Source of the DNA: Isochrysis galbana | Lineage: Eukaryota > Haptophyta > Isochrysidales > Isochrysidaceae | DNA length: 64,000 nt | Direction: 5' to 3' | Assembly (NCBI GenBank): GCA_018136815.1 | Contig: CM030931.1 | Span: 6,902,399 to 6,966,398 of the forward strand | The notes under the pieces: model-generated | Database searches by the model: none | Told to the model about the DNA's origin: nothing | Seen by the model: the letters and a program-made list of their open reading frames with translations, nothing else | Made by a program: the position numbers and the translations under genes | Shown: positions 31,366-41,676 of the stretch, piece by piece | How positions within the stretch are numbered: the first letter of the stretch is position 1 | Layout: every line of letters starts with the position of its first letter

Positions 31366-32052
31366 AGATAACTAAGTTTATACTTGGTTCGCCCATGGGG
31401 GGGCACGAGCCCCCCCCTCTCTCCACTCCTCCCCTGCCATGGGGGAGGAACCACCCATGCTCCTGGCAAGCCATCAGCAGACTGCCCTGCTGACCCACTC
31501 TCTCACTGGCAGGCTTGCCTGCCTCGCGCGTCCTGGCCTGCCGTGGCCAGCCCATCGCTCCAACCCCCCCTCCCCCCCTGTTCGACAGGCAGACAGGTGC
31601 AGATTGGGGACCCCTGAGGCACAGGAGTGCCAGCGAGGGAGAGGCAGGGGAGGCCAGGGCCCAGCCCCAGCCTCCTCTGCCCCCTGAGCTGGCCTCCAGG
31701 GGCCTCCAGGGGTCGCCAGGGGCAGCTGCAGGCCTGTCGCAGGCGCGCCATCGCGCGTGCCTGCAGGAGAGGGGAGAGAGAGCGCGGAGAAGGGGGTGAG
31801 CGGAGCGAGAGCTCCGCTCACCGGAAAATATGTAAGTCCCGCACCTGTTTGCAGGATAAGTCGGGACTGAGGACGCCGCCAGCCCGGTAGGCGTAGGAGG
31901 AAGGAGGGAACGGATCACCGGGGGGGGGGGCGGGCCACCGGACCATATCTAAGGCCCCTTTTCCCCTATATCGCCCCTAGTAGTGCACGGGGGGAGTCGC
32001 CTGATGGCGGGGGGGAAAGGGCCGGGGGAGTGGGGGTGTAGAAAGTTTCCTA
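31366..32052 (-). repeat. Repeat family C, copy 2 (inverted)
   Basis: Reverse complement of 4483-5189 with moderate divergence. It is bracketed by pieces of family B in the same orientation (32128-32415 and 31300-31362), both of which contain CCATGCCTGACGAG, so C lies within or beside a B copy. Confidence 0.65.
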
Positions 32053-32127
32053 CGTGAGTAGAAAGTAGAGGATGCACGGTCGCGTGTGCGGTGTGCGGTG
32101 AGACTATTAAGAAATTAATTAATCGCC

Positions 32128-32415
32128 ATGCCTGACGAGCCAGGTGTCCGAGTGCTACCGGGGGGCCGGGGGGAGGGGGCACTGCCCCTCCCCTCGGTAT
32201 TTGTCCCCCCCCCCAGTGCACGCACCGACCCCGCGCACACCAGCACGTCCTCTCCTCGAGTCCACGCTGGGGGAAAACCCCTTTCGGGTAAAAACAACGC
32301 AGGGGGGGGGGGGGCACTCGTGAAAGGGAGCCTAGAAGCGCTAATCACTCCTCGCCGAAGCGAGTGGCCGCGGCAAGCCGCGGCCCTTCCCTCCTGGCTC
32401 TGGCGCCCCCGTCTT
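32128..32415 (-). repeat. Repeat family B, copy 3 (inverted)
   Basis: Reverse complement of 400-720. It includes the C run (here G, 32302-32312) and the CCGCGGCTTGCCGCGGCC inverted repeat. The B tail is separated from it and lies at 31300-31362. Confidence 0.65.
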
Positions 32416-32429
32416 CTCTTACCTAAATA

Positions 32430-32940
32430 GGGCGAGAAGACATGTAAACGCCGGAGGGGAGAGCTGCCACTCCCCCCTCCCCTCTCTCTTCCCTCTTCCT
32501 CCTCTCTTCCCTGCGGCTCTGGCCATGGCGCATGGCGCGCGCCTGCGGCCCCTCTTCAGGTCCCCAGGAGGCCTGCAGGGGGCCTGGGAGCACAGCTCAG
32601 GGGGCAGGTGAGGCTGGGGCATGGCCCTGGCCCCTCCTGCCTCTCCCTCGCTGGCTCTCGCGCCCCTGCCGGTCGACTGGAGCTGGCTGGGGGGTCTTGA
32701 TAGGGGGGCCCAGGGGGAGGAGGGGTTGGTCAGAGCGACAAGCTGGCCAGCGCGGGCCAGGGCGTGCGATCTGTGCCCAGCTCTCTGGGAGAGTCTGTGG
32801 GCAGTCTGAGTGAGTCCCCCCCAGAAGCCAAGAGGCAAGAGGCAGCGCAGGGGGGGTGGATGGTTCTCGCCCCCCATGAGGGGAGTCGAGAGAGTGGGGG
32901 GGGGGGCCGAGGCCCCCCTCCATGTCGACCAATCATAAGA
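32430..32940 (+). repeat. Diverged relative of repeat family C
   Basis: Organisation and composition follow family C, with GGCGCATGGCGCGCGCCTGC, CTGGGG-rich and CCCCCAT segments in the same order, but similarity is patchy. It lies directly downstream of an inverted B copy. Confidence 0.4.
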
Positions 32941-33294
32941 TTAGTTGAACGAGAAGAGAGAAAATTGATATGACGGTCCTTGGTCCTTGGTCTTAAAGGT
33001 AAATTCGCGAGATAAAGAGAGACGTAAAATCACGTAAACAGAGAAGAAACAAACGGGAATGGGGGCCCTTCCGCATACAAGTAGGTGGTGAAAAGTAAAA
33101 ATAATACGCGCGTTCACTTTTTTAGGGGGGTTGAGTATGTAGTTGACGGGTGTTCATTGTCGCGCGCCGTGAGTTGGGTGTGTTCGCGGCCAGCAGAACC
33201 CTGTTTCCCTTTTTGCGGAACGTTGTTTTCTTCGGGTTTCACCCAGCTTTACTCGGTAGTCAAGCAAGTGAAACCCCCGGAGTGGAACCCGAGT

Positions 33295-33460
33295 GAAAAG
33301 AGGCGCTGTTTGCTGTTTGCCCTGCTGCAACAGCCTCACTAGTGAAACCTTCTCAAAAGAGGCGCTGTTTGCTGTTTGCCCTGCTGCAACAGCCTCACTA
33401 GTGAAACCTTCTCAAAAGAGGCGCTGTTTGCTGTTTGCCCAGCTGCAACAGCCTCACTCA
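33295..33460. repeat. 59-bp tandem repeat, nearly three units
   Basis: The unit AAAAGAGGCGCTGTTTGCTG... repeats with period 59 at about 33296, 33355 and 33414, nearly identical. It lies in a region rich in GTGAAAC motifs, similar to 30238-30300. Confidence 0.85.
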
Positions 33461-34258
33461 GTCGACCTGGCATCGTACTTTTCGTGATGGAGGCGCGCAC
33501 CAACGGCTCCCGGAGAACTCCGCCCGAGTTCCAAGGAAACTAGCACCCGGTGAGCTCCCTCACCCGATCTCGACGGCTGAGATCGGCCGTGCTCCGACAC
33601 TGACCCCGGTGCACCAAACTTCTTGCGTTTGTCACAAGATAGTAGAATATCCTCTCTCCCTGTTGATTGTCCAATGCTCTCTCCCTGTTGATTGTCCTTC
33701 AATCTCACGAATGCTTCGCTCTCCTCGAGAGCGGAGAACGCTCGGAGGCACACCCGAGGTCTATTCGACTCCGTTGCGAGGCGGTCTCGTGGTTGCAGAG
33801 TGGCAATCTCCCACATCCAGCGAGCAAGCTGATTGACGGAGCAGTCTCCTCGTCGAAGGGTTCTTCGGAATGGGGAAAGAACTACGGTGAAAAGAATCAG
33901 AAATCAGAGGGAGGGGAGTTCTACGGGAACACTGAGAAATCAGAGGTACTCGGAGTCGAGTTCGAGGTGCGGGGCAACTGGAGGTCGTGGCGGAGGGGAG
34001 GCAGGGAGACACAGACGGAGTGGGTGACCTAGGAGTACAAGAAGATTATCGGAGAAGCTAGGAGTGAGAGAAGAAAGAGAGGAGAGACGAGCGCGAGTGA
34101 GAGGAGAGAGACGAGAGAGAGAGAGCTTGGTCCCACCGCAGCCAACCAACCCTCTTCTCCCCCTCTTCTCCCCCTCTCCCATCCCCCTTGAACCTCACCA
34201 CACCGTCGTTTGGGCCGCATACATCGACGTCTGGCACGTATCGCTCGAGCTGGTACAG
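33461..34258. other. Region upstream of the kinase gene, no separate gene seen
   Basis: A 27-bp near-duplicate (CTCTCTCCCTGTTGATTGTCC) lies at 33652-33707. A purine-rich GAGAGA stretch (34050-34125) lies close to the kinase start and may be its leader. Frames here are short and uninformative. Confidence 0.4.
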
Positions 34259-35503
34259 ATGAGCACGTCGCACACGTACCTCCTCGACCACCACCGCCGC
34301 CTCACCACCCAGTCTCTTCCCTCTCTTATCGACAACTCAACTAGCGCCAACCGCCTCTCTTACATCTCGTTGCACGAGCTGCAGGACGCAAAGCAGATAT
34401 TGCTGTGCGCAATTCCCCTCGTCGCCCTCCTCGTCTTCACATGCGGCCTTCTCGCTTCCCTTACCACCCAGAAGGAACGCTCGGCACTCTGTCGCAAGAG
34501 CAAGCACGCCTCCATCAAAGAGAAGCCGCCCGCCTCGCTCGACGAGCTCGAGCTGGTGGGCTCACTGGGGCAGGGATGTTTCGGCGCGGTGAGTCTGGTT
34601 GCGCATCGCTCTCCCAGCGGACACCGCCGTACTTACGCTCTTAAGTCGATCCCGAAAAGGCTCATGGTCAAGTACCACCAAGTCGATGCAGTACGTAACG
34701 AGGCGCACTTGCTGAGCAAGATCGACCACCCTTTCATCGTGCACCTGGAGAACGTTTATGAAACAAAGAACGCATGCCATCTGCTGTTGCAGCCGTGCCT
34801 AGGTGGCGAGCTCCACTCGCTCCTCCTTCACCGCCCTACTGGCCTCGCGTACACGGACGCGATATTCTATGCCTCAATGGTCGTCGACGCCATTGAATAC
34901 CTCCACTCAAGGAATGTTGTCTATCGTGACCTAAAAGCCGAGAATGTGCTCCTCGACAGCACTGGTTACGTTAAGCTTGCCGACTTCGGCTTCGCCAAAG
35001 TAGTCGAGGGGCGCACTTACACCGGGTGCGGCACACCTGAGTACATGTGTCCAGAGGCCATCTTGGGCGAGGGCTATTCTGTCGAGGCCGATTGGTGGGC
35101 TCTTGGCGTCCTGCTATACGAGATGTTAACGGGAATGATGCCGTTCCAGGGGCAGGACGAGGCTGCTCTTTGCCTCAAGATCGTGATGGGCGAGGTCTAC
35201 TACCCGCCGAGCCTGATGGACTCCTCACGCGCCTTGATATCGGACCTCCTCGATCCTATCCCCAATCAGCGCCTTGGATGCTGCGGAGCGGACGCCTTCG
35301 AGGTAAAGAGCCACATAGGAATGAAGGGCGTGGATTGGGACGCGCTCAACGCGCGCACACTCACACCTCCGATCAAGCCTCTTGTAGCCAACGACTTCGA
35401 CCATTCCAACTTTGATCATTGCCACGGTGACATGCATGTTGCGGCGATGGCTGCATGTTCTAACCATTTACCGCAGGAAATATTCGGCGGCATTGTATGT
35501 TGA
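34259..35503 (+). CDS. Membrane-anchored AGC-family protein kinase (PKA/PKG-like)
   Basis: This serine/threonine kinase is 414 aa in a single exon from the ATG at 34259; the frame is open upstream to 34064 with low-complexity codons. Residues 47-68 (ILLCAIPLVALLVFTCGLLA) are a predicted transmembrane helix, unusual for this group. The catalytic domain shows GQGCFG (105-110), YALKS with the ATP-binding Lys129, YRDLKAENVLL, DFGFAK and GTPEYMCPEAI. Next come the AGC-typical EADWWALGVLLYEMLTG and FEVKSHIGMKGVDWDAL, close to PKA and PKG. There is no cyclic-nucleotide-binding domain, so it resembles a catalytic subunit tethered to a membrane. The C-terminal hydrophobic FxxF tail is not obvious. Confidence 0.92.
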   Translation: MSTSHTYLLDHHRRLTTQSLPSLIDNSTSANRLSYISLHELQDAKQILLCAIPLVALLVFTCGLLASLTTQKERSALCRKSKHASIKEKPPASLDELELVGSLGQGCFGAVSLVAHRSPSGHRRTYALKSIPKRLMVKYHQVDAVRNEAHLLSKIDHPFIVHLENVYETKNACHLLLQPCLGGELHSLLLHRPTGLAYTDAIFYASMVVDAIEYLHSRNVVYRDLKAENVLLDSTGYVKLADFGFAKVVEGRTYTGCGTPEYMCPEAILGEGYSVEADWWALGVLLYEMLTGMMPFQGQDEAALCLKIVMGEVYYPPSLMDSSRALISDLLDPIPNQRLGCCGADAFEVKSHIGMKGVDWDALNARTLTPPIKPLVANDFDHSNFDHCHGDMHVAAMAACSNHLPQEIFGGIVC

Positions 35504-36251
35504 GATCTTGTCCCCGACTCTTGCGCTTCATCGACCCAGAAGAGATCTTATAATTGTCTGATAAGGCCTTCAGCTCGAGCGTAAGAACGAGGCAGGACGA
35601 AAGAACGGGAGGCCAACGCTCCCATATTTTGAACCGCACATTTTGGCAAACAACGTAATTAGCATATTTTGTGGTTGTGCAATACCGCGCTTTATGCTAA
35701 CACTTTCGCATGCATCTAGTCTTATTTTGCTTGATTTTGTCCATGTGCCATCGGCATCGGTTTGGTCTTGTGCATCTCTCTTCCACCAGTATCGCTCTGT
35801 GTTTGTATCGCCGTCTCCACGTTGCGCGGGGTTGGCTCCGGCTCTTGAGTGATGAGTGACTCGTGAGCCGCATGGCGTATGTCACTCGTCACCCTTCACG
35901 CATCTACCTACGAACCGTGCTTTGCGACTACGAAAATACATATAAAAACATCTGAAGATTCAGGCTACTACCGCTGGTTATAAAGGACCACGCACGCACG
36001 GTACCGACACACCGACTCACGCCATCGCCTATACCCCAGATCACTCACACCCTTCACACTACCCCCTTCATTCCTTTGTCTTTGGTATCGGGGAGGGGGG
36101 GCCGCGTGCAGTACGACGGGCCAAGCGGAGCGGGCTGGGGCAGACCTGTTGTTGGGTGTTCCTATGGCAAACAAACGTAAAACGCCTTCTATAACTATCT
36201 TATCATGTCCCCGGGGGGTCTCGGCCCCCGCCCTTCGGCTCTTCTTCGTCT
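35504..36251. other. Intergenic, no gene seen
   Basis: AT-rich segment with no recognised repeat, followed by ordinary sequence. It presumably includes the kinase 3' UTR. Confidence 0.4.
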
Positions 36252-36958
36252 TGTTGTATTCAGGCCTCCTGGCATGAATATTTCGGCATGGGTACGTGCC
36301 TTCGTCGTTATATATCGTCTTCTATGTTCGTCTTGGTCACTCAAGGCCCCAGATGGGACAATAGGCTTCTAATAGGTTCTATTAAGAGGTCAAGAGGCCT
36401 ACCAGACCTGTTACCTGTTAATAGGTAATAGGTAAAAAAAAATCTTTCAATATTCTCGCCTCGCGCGTGGCTATAGGCCTATACTATAGGTACCGCTATC
36501 GTAGCCACGCCCAAATCATCTCGGATCCCTTCCTCTCCCTAGTAACTTAGCTCAGAAGTCAGAAGCCAATCATATTCATAATATACATCACATACTCATA
36601 CATCTATAATATTAGTAAAATGAGTTTTATTTTGACCTGTTACGGACCTATTGCGACCTGTCAATAGGTCCTCTTAATAGGAATAGGCCCCCGAAACCTG
36701 TTGACCTTGTACCTGTTGTCCCATCCGGGCTCAAGGCGTGCAGATTCGGATTCTCCCTGGGCTCAGATCCTGGTCCGCCGTTACGGTAATTGTCCACGCG
36801 TTTAAGGTAAGAAATGCAGGTAACAAAACTGGGCCCCTCTCTGCATTCCCTCCCTCCCCTTCTGCAGTTCCCCCTCCCTTCTGCAGTTTCCCCTCCCCTC
36901 TGCAGTTTCCTCCCCCCTTCTGCAGTTCTCACCCCCTCTGCAGCCTCCTCCCTCCCCA
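36252..36958 (+). repeat. Repeat family E, copy 1, interrupted by MITE 2
   Basis: 36252-36347 and 36738-36958 together match 39715-40036. They start TGTTGTATTCAGGCCTCCTG and run to a series of CTGCAGTT(C/T)CCCC units. The interruption is MITE 2. A short gap (TTTCGTCTCGAAATTCG...) present at 39855 is missing here. The start resembles an LTR end and family D. Confidence 0.75.
36340..36737. mobile_element. hAT-like MITE 2 (382 bp) with 8-bp target duplication
   Basis: The element is 36348-36729. Its ends are CCCAGATGGGACAA and TTGTCCCATCCGGG (one mismatch), and it is flanked by CTCAAGGC at 36340-36347 and 36730-36737. The empty site exists in family E copy 2 near 39810. Subterminal inverted repeats built from ACCTATTAATAGGT-like units continue inwards. 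It has no coding capacity and its centre is AT-rich. Confidence 0.92.
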
Positions 36959-38270
36959 GTGAGGTTAGGTTTGAGTAAGCGTGACAGTTTGTCCTTGGGA
37001 GTCGTTCTTTGTCGCATCGTTCGTTCTCGTTCATCCGTTCTCGTTTTCGTCCCGTTCTCGCCTTCGCTACTCGTCAACTACACTCACTCTACAACACATC
37101 CCTCGACGACCGTCGTCCACACTCTCACTCGCCCCGCTCTCGCCCTCGCTATGTCTGCTTCGTCGCCTCGCTCTGCCTCCCCCAAGCCCGCCTCCCTGCC
37201 ACTTCTGGAGGCGGGTGAGCCCGTCATGAGCCTGTCCCTTACCTCCGCCGCGCCTCTCGCCGCTTCCCTTCCGCCCCTTCTGCTCCCATCTGAGGTAGTG
37301 GTAACCTCGGATCCGTCAAGGCCGCAGATGGAAGAAATGAATAAAGGGATGCGGGCCCGGCTACTAGATATAGATGTGCAGGGCCGCGCGCGTGGCGTGA
37401 ATATTAAGAATTTGGGGGGGGGGGGGGGGGGGCTCACCTCCCTGCCCTGCCACTTGGCATGAGGTCGCGTTCCGTCGAATCGTCGAAAGAGGACCATGTG
37501 GCATGTGGGATGTGGGGGGCCTTGGCCCACATCTGCATCTGCCCACAGACCCTCCCCGAGGGCTGGGTCAACCTCCCGTGTTGCTCCTCTTGTAAGGAGG
37601 GGGGGGGGGGGAGGTTGAACGAAGGGCGTGTTGGTCGGTGTTCACCGGTCAAAACACAGCTCCGAGCGCGGTGGAAAAGGGAAAAGGGTGTTAGATCTTA
37701 ATGCTAGTAGCTAGTGACTAGTGAGAGTAGGCGGTGATCGCTAACACTTTCAATAAGTAGAAGTAGTCACAATGAATAACACACCTTCCGACGGACTCCA
37801 AATACTCTAGGTGGGGCGTAAACTTTATGCACTATCGCTTCAGGAGCGAGCAAGCTGGCACAACAGGCACAAGAACAAGATCAAAACTTCCATTTCACAG
37901 GCCGACGGAACGGCACAACCGACACCGGTGACGATTACAAAGAAGCTACCAAAGACGCACACACGGCCACATCTACCTCAAGCTCAAGAGCGAGGAGTGC
38001 AGATGTCGATGGGGGCAACTCTCCTAAGAGCATGGAGCCTGTTGAATTGCCTTAGCGCCGCTACCGGTAGGCTGACTTAGGATATCGACCTAGGCCGTGC
38101 AGTTGACAACAAAGCTTTCGCAGCTAGGTTCGGAGGTGCCAATTGCCTCGCTAGGGTTGGACAAATAAGTATGAGGCTCTATCATTTGGTATGAGGCTCT
38201 ACCATTTGGCACTGTCAGTGGCGATCCATCACCCGTGGACAGACAGTGTCTTCGCATACCACATGCGAAA
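36959..38270. other. No firm gene; possible LTR-type frame and G runs
   Basis: A Ser/Pro/Leu-rich frame from an ATG at 37151 (MSASSPRSASPKPASLPLL) resembles the frames at the ends of other LTRs here and may belong to family E. A 16-base G run lies at 37417-37432. 37461-37496 matches the left end of the 108-bp MITE at 59111 (GGTCGCGTTCCGTCGAA). A diverged minus copy of the hairpin motif lies at about 37693-37740. A 22-bp direct repeat (TATGAGGCTCTA) lies at 38169-38207. Confidence 0.35.
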
Positions 38271-39365
38271 TTACAAGGGCTGCCGATAGAATATGACCTC
38301 TTGCTGTTTGAAGTATCGCCGGTCCTCTTCATCTACAAGAACGAGATTGAGGAAGTAGCGAACAGAAAATTTATTGTTCACGTTTTTGAAGGTGGGTGTC
38401 AACTGGTCGAAAGCGGCGAGAAATAGACGGATCGGTATGGACTCGCCACGCACTGGGGCCCCATCCATAATCTCGTATTTGGCGATGGTGTCGCTTTCAT
38501 TGTACGCGTTTGCCCCAGTGCCTGACGACTCTCGCTTGATGATTGCGAGTTCCATGTGTTTGATGCGTATCCGTACCAGCAGAAAGAAGATTCGTCCCAA
38601 GACGACGTCACGCAGATGATACTGCGACTTGTTGTACTCGAACTCGATGTGCAGACAGTCCTCAATGCCTACTTCCATCTTGATCGCCCCAACAGATGCC
38701 ATGTCCTCCGGCGTGGCCGCCGTGTACACGCGGAAGGTCTCCTCATGCACAGCCTTTGACCCGTACGAGCGCGACAGAGTTACGCGTAGCAAATATCGCA
38801 GCCGCATGTGGATCCCGTCATAGGACTCGTAGGGTTTCTCAACCTCCTCGAACTCGAACGGAAATTCGGTGTGCCCACCCACCTCCCCTGGGTCAGCCTG
38901 CGAGGGTTTGGCGGTGATCGCTCTTAGTCGATGAACTAGGTGCGAGGGGAGATAGCCTGGCTCGGGAAGAGAGCGAGCGATGCTTGTACGATGCCTAGTC
39001 TCCAATTGCCGTTGAGGACAGCACTCAAGACTACTTACTGCACCCCCGTGGGCTCAGGCAGGCATCTCCATCCGCACCAGCTCTCTCACGAGTGAGGTGA
39101 ACTCATGTGTGGTGCGATCGAGGAGCGACTCGATTTGCCCAATCAGTTCAAGCCGGATCCCCGTGTGCTCGAGCCTCCTGCCCCCCGGGGTGTCCACATG
39201 CACCACGCCCTTGACTGCATCCTGCGGCCCATAAAGGAGTTGCTCAGACGTCTTGTCTCCCAGCTTGACAGAAACTGTCCTGCGCGACTCAGCGTCGGCG
39301 AAGCGTATCCTCAGCTTGATCCCGGTCCCGAAGAGCGACTCGGACGCCCCGCGTAGCGCGTTCAT
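38271..39365 (-). CDS. VPS26: Retromer subunit VPS26
   Basis: VPS26 is the arrestin-fold subunit of retromer, which with VPS35 and VPS29 recycles cargo from endosomes to the trans-Golgi. Exon 1 is 39365-39078 and exon 2 is 38897-38271, 304 aa in all, close to the family's usual length. The intron (38898-39077, GT-AG) is placed so that SLVREL joins ADPGEV, which matches the family. Strong family blocks include GQIESLLDR, EVEKPYESYDGIHMRLRYLL, MEVGIEDCLHIEFEYNKSQY, YEIMDGAPVRGESIPIR and KFSVRYFLNLVLVDEEDRRY. The start MNALRGASESLFGTGI fits the family; the frame is open 147 bases further upstream but that part is proline/arginine-rich. Nothing looks broken. Confidence 0.95.
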
Positions 39366-39714
39366 CGCCGCGCGCACGCGACGAGCCGCACCGCAGGGCT
39401 CTGCCTGACCGGGGCGGGGGCCCTCGCAGCGCGGCGAGCGGTGCGGTCGAAAAAACAAAATAAGCTCTCCGTACTTTTTTCTATCCTCTCCGGTCAAGTC
39501 CAAGTCGAACATGAAGTTTTGTTATTGTCATATTGTCACTGGTATTAGACAGTAGACAGTGAGCTTTAGCTTACGCAGGTGAACGCCAACGGAGCAGCGG
39601 CGCGTACGAAGACAGAAGAAAAGGAAAGGTAGCCCCCACGCGGGGGGGACGCCCCTTTGCCGCTCTTCTCGACGCCGCGCGCCGCTAGCCTCGCCCCAAC
39701 ACTGTTGTAACAAC

Positions 39715-40036
39715 TGTTGTATTCAGGCCTCCTGGCATGAATATTTCGGCATGGGTACGTGCCTTCGTCGTTATATATCGTCTTCTATGTTCGTCTTGGT
39801 CACTCAAGGCGTGCAGATTCGGATTCTCCCTGGGCTCAGATCCTGGTCCGCCGATTTTCGTCTCGAAATTCGAAGATTTGAGTTTTATTTTTACCGTTAC
39901 GGTAATTGTCCACGCGTTTAAGGTAAGAAATGCAGGTAACAGAACTGGGCCCCTCTCTGGATTCCCTCCCTCCCCTTCTGCAGTTCCCCCTCCCCTCTGC
40001 AGTTTCCTCCCCCCTTCTGCAGTTCTCACCCCCCAA
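39715..40036 (+). repeat. Repeat family E, copy 2 (uninterrupted)
   Basis: Matches 36252-36958 without MITE 2, so it preserves the empty insertion site (CACTCAAGGCGTGCAG near 39810). It ends in CTGCAGTT units at about 40036. Immediately after comes a small piece like the end of family C (AAAGTTTATATACTTTGCTG... CGCCCATGGGGGG) and then family D. Confidence 0.75.
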
Positions 40037-40090
40037 CTAAAGTTTATATACTTTGCTGTTCGCCCATGGGGGGATGGGGGGGCACGAGCC

Positions 40091-40535
40091 TGTTGTATTC
40101 CTGCCCATCTGAAGGCTGTAGGCATGAATATTCGTGTAAGGTACGCGCTCACAATTACAATTGAACAGTTCCCCGTATTGCCACTGACGCACAAGACACA
40201 CAGATTCGGTTTCCCCATGGTCTCAAATCCAGGTTCCAGGTTTGCAGATTTTGGTCTCGAAATTTGCGATTCGAATTTTGTTTTTGCTGTTACTATAATT
40301 GTTGGCTCGTTTAAGGTAATAAACCGGCATGATTTCGACTTCTCGTTCTGCAGTCGCTCTGCGAGACTCTCTCTCTCTCTCTCTCCGTCCGCCTCTCCTC
40401 GGCCGACGGCAGGAAGGTTCGTCCAAAACATTCTCCGGTCCCGAGATATCTCGTGGGGGGTCTCTCCGCGCTCCGCGAGGGAAAGGACGCGATCTCGCTC
40501 CGAGATTGGCCTCGCGCCCTCCCACGCTGCCCCCC
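40091..40535 (+). repeat. Repeat family D, copy 2
   Basis: Inverted match of 9832-10265, beginning TGTTGTATTCCTGCCC and ending near CCCTCCCACGCTGCCCC. A frame from an ATG at 40329 (MISTSRSAVALRDSLSLSL) is shared with the other copy. Confidence 0.6.
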
Positions 40536-40594
40536 GCCCGCGCGCATCAAGCCATAGTCGGCCGTGTGTGGCGCCGACGACTACGCTAACGTCA

Positions 40595-40750
40595 CCTGGC
40601 CGAACGGGCCGAGTGCCCAACTTTCCAACGCGACCGGGCGCGCTGCCAGCGCTTTCTCGGCCATCCACTGAGATAGAATGCCTCACCAGGCATCATATCA
40701 GAATATGCCGCCCTAGCAGCCACGCCAATCGCCGCCGCCGCCCGCGCGCA
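40595..40750 (+). repeat. Diverged unit of the 204-bp repeat
   Basis: GAGTGCCCAACTTTCCAACG and, further on, TATGCCGCCCTAGCAGCCAC match the array at 18254-18760 in order, with the middle degenerate. Confidence 0.5.
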
Positions 40751-41106
40751 TCGCGCCATAGGGAGGGCTTCTCGGAGGGAAGAAGGACAGGAGTGGACTG
40801 CGACACCCTCGCGACGGAGGTGGAGGGGGGGGGCGGGATATTTTCTTTTATAAATCCACTTAGGATGTCTTTATCGAATGTGGGTAAACTCCGTTCCCTC
40901 GTGCTTAGCAGCAAGGAGTCACCAAACATGTATACATGGGTGAAATTTCTAATTTTCAAAGTTTGAAGCTGTTTCTCGATTTCGCCGATTTGATTGTATG
41001 CAAAATGACGTAGGACCCCAGAGCCTTCGAATCTCAGTCCATTGCCATCTCGGTGCAATAACACGCATTCAGTGTCGCAATCGGCGGGCAAAGCTTGAAC
41101 GCTCAT
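40693..41106 (-). CDS. Possible protein of unknown function
   Basis: The 137-aa frame contains a non-repetitive stretch (FAYNQIGEIEKQLQTLKIRN, FTHVYMFGDSLLLSTRERSL) that looks coding and is less GC-rich than nearby genes. Its C-terminal part is arginine-rich and overlaps the diverged 204-bp repeat, so the real end is uncertain. It may be a fragment related to the neighbouring 41677-42249 gene, given similar base composition. Confidence 0.35.
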   Translation of the reverse strand: MSVQALPADCDTECVLLHRDGNGLRFEGSGVLRHFAYNQIGEIEKQLQTLKIRNFTHVYMFGDSLLLSTRERSLPTFDKDILSGFIKENIPPPPSTSVARVSQSTPVLLPSEKPSLWRDARGRRRRLAWLLGRHILI

Positions 41107-41324
41107 GCCCGGCGCCCCTTGTTCGTGTCAGAGGGACAAAAAAATTTTCACCACGCCATCGGCGGGGGTGCAGTTATGGCGACGAGTGCTGTGAAGGACT
41201 TGAGTGCAATGACGAGGGAGTGTGTGAGACGCCATGCCGCGAGCCAGGGTCGGTGTGCCAAAGTAACTCGGAGTGCTGTGGTGAATACACGTGTCGTAGT
41301 GGTACCTGCAGATCTGATGACTGA
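40998..41324 (+). CDS. Cysteine-rich, knottin-like fragment
   Basis: The last 55 codons of this frame (from about 41156) have two cysteine units, each of the type C-x5/6-CC-x4-C-x4/5-C: CSYGDECCEGLECNDEGVC and CQSNSECCGEYTCRSGTC. This disulfide-rich spacing is shared by many secreted knottin-fold peptides, including inhibitors, binding modules and some toxins, so no function is implied. The N-terminal 50 residues look unrelated, there is no signal peptide, and an upstream exon may be missing. It overlaps the minus-strand frame at 40693-41106. Confidence 0.4.
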   Translation: MQNDVGPQSLRISVHCHLGAITRIQCRNRRAKLERSCPAPLVRVRGTKKFSPRHRRGCSYGDECCEGLECNDEGVCETPCREPGSVCQSNSECCGEYTCRSGTCRSDD

Positions 41325-41676
41325 TTGGCGAGCACGGAACAAAGTGAAAGGCGCTCACGTACCACGTCACATGCTTCCTGTTTATCCAATGACATTGAAC
41401 AGTGGGGGGGTGCGTGCCCCCCTCGATGAAAAGAAAACGCGCGCACTTCCAGCGGCCTCCTCGTCACGCATGACGTGGCCGCCCCAATCGCGCGTGATGG
41501 CCCGCAGCGAGCCAAGGCACCGCTCCACAAACGCGGGGACGCGACCCTCCCAGTAGACGTTAGGTGTGGCACGGCACATGGAGAGCACTCCGAGGAGGGA
41601 CGACGGCGGCGGATCCGTTGACTGCGGAGAGTACAACTCCATCGCCAAGCGGTGGACTCGCTCGGCAGGAGCGCCC

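Noticed and set aside
33295-33460. Possible CRISPR array
   Set aside because: The 59-bp units are directly contiguous with no unique spacers, and the genome is eukaryotic.
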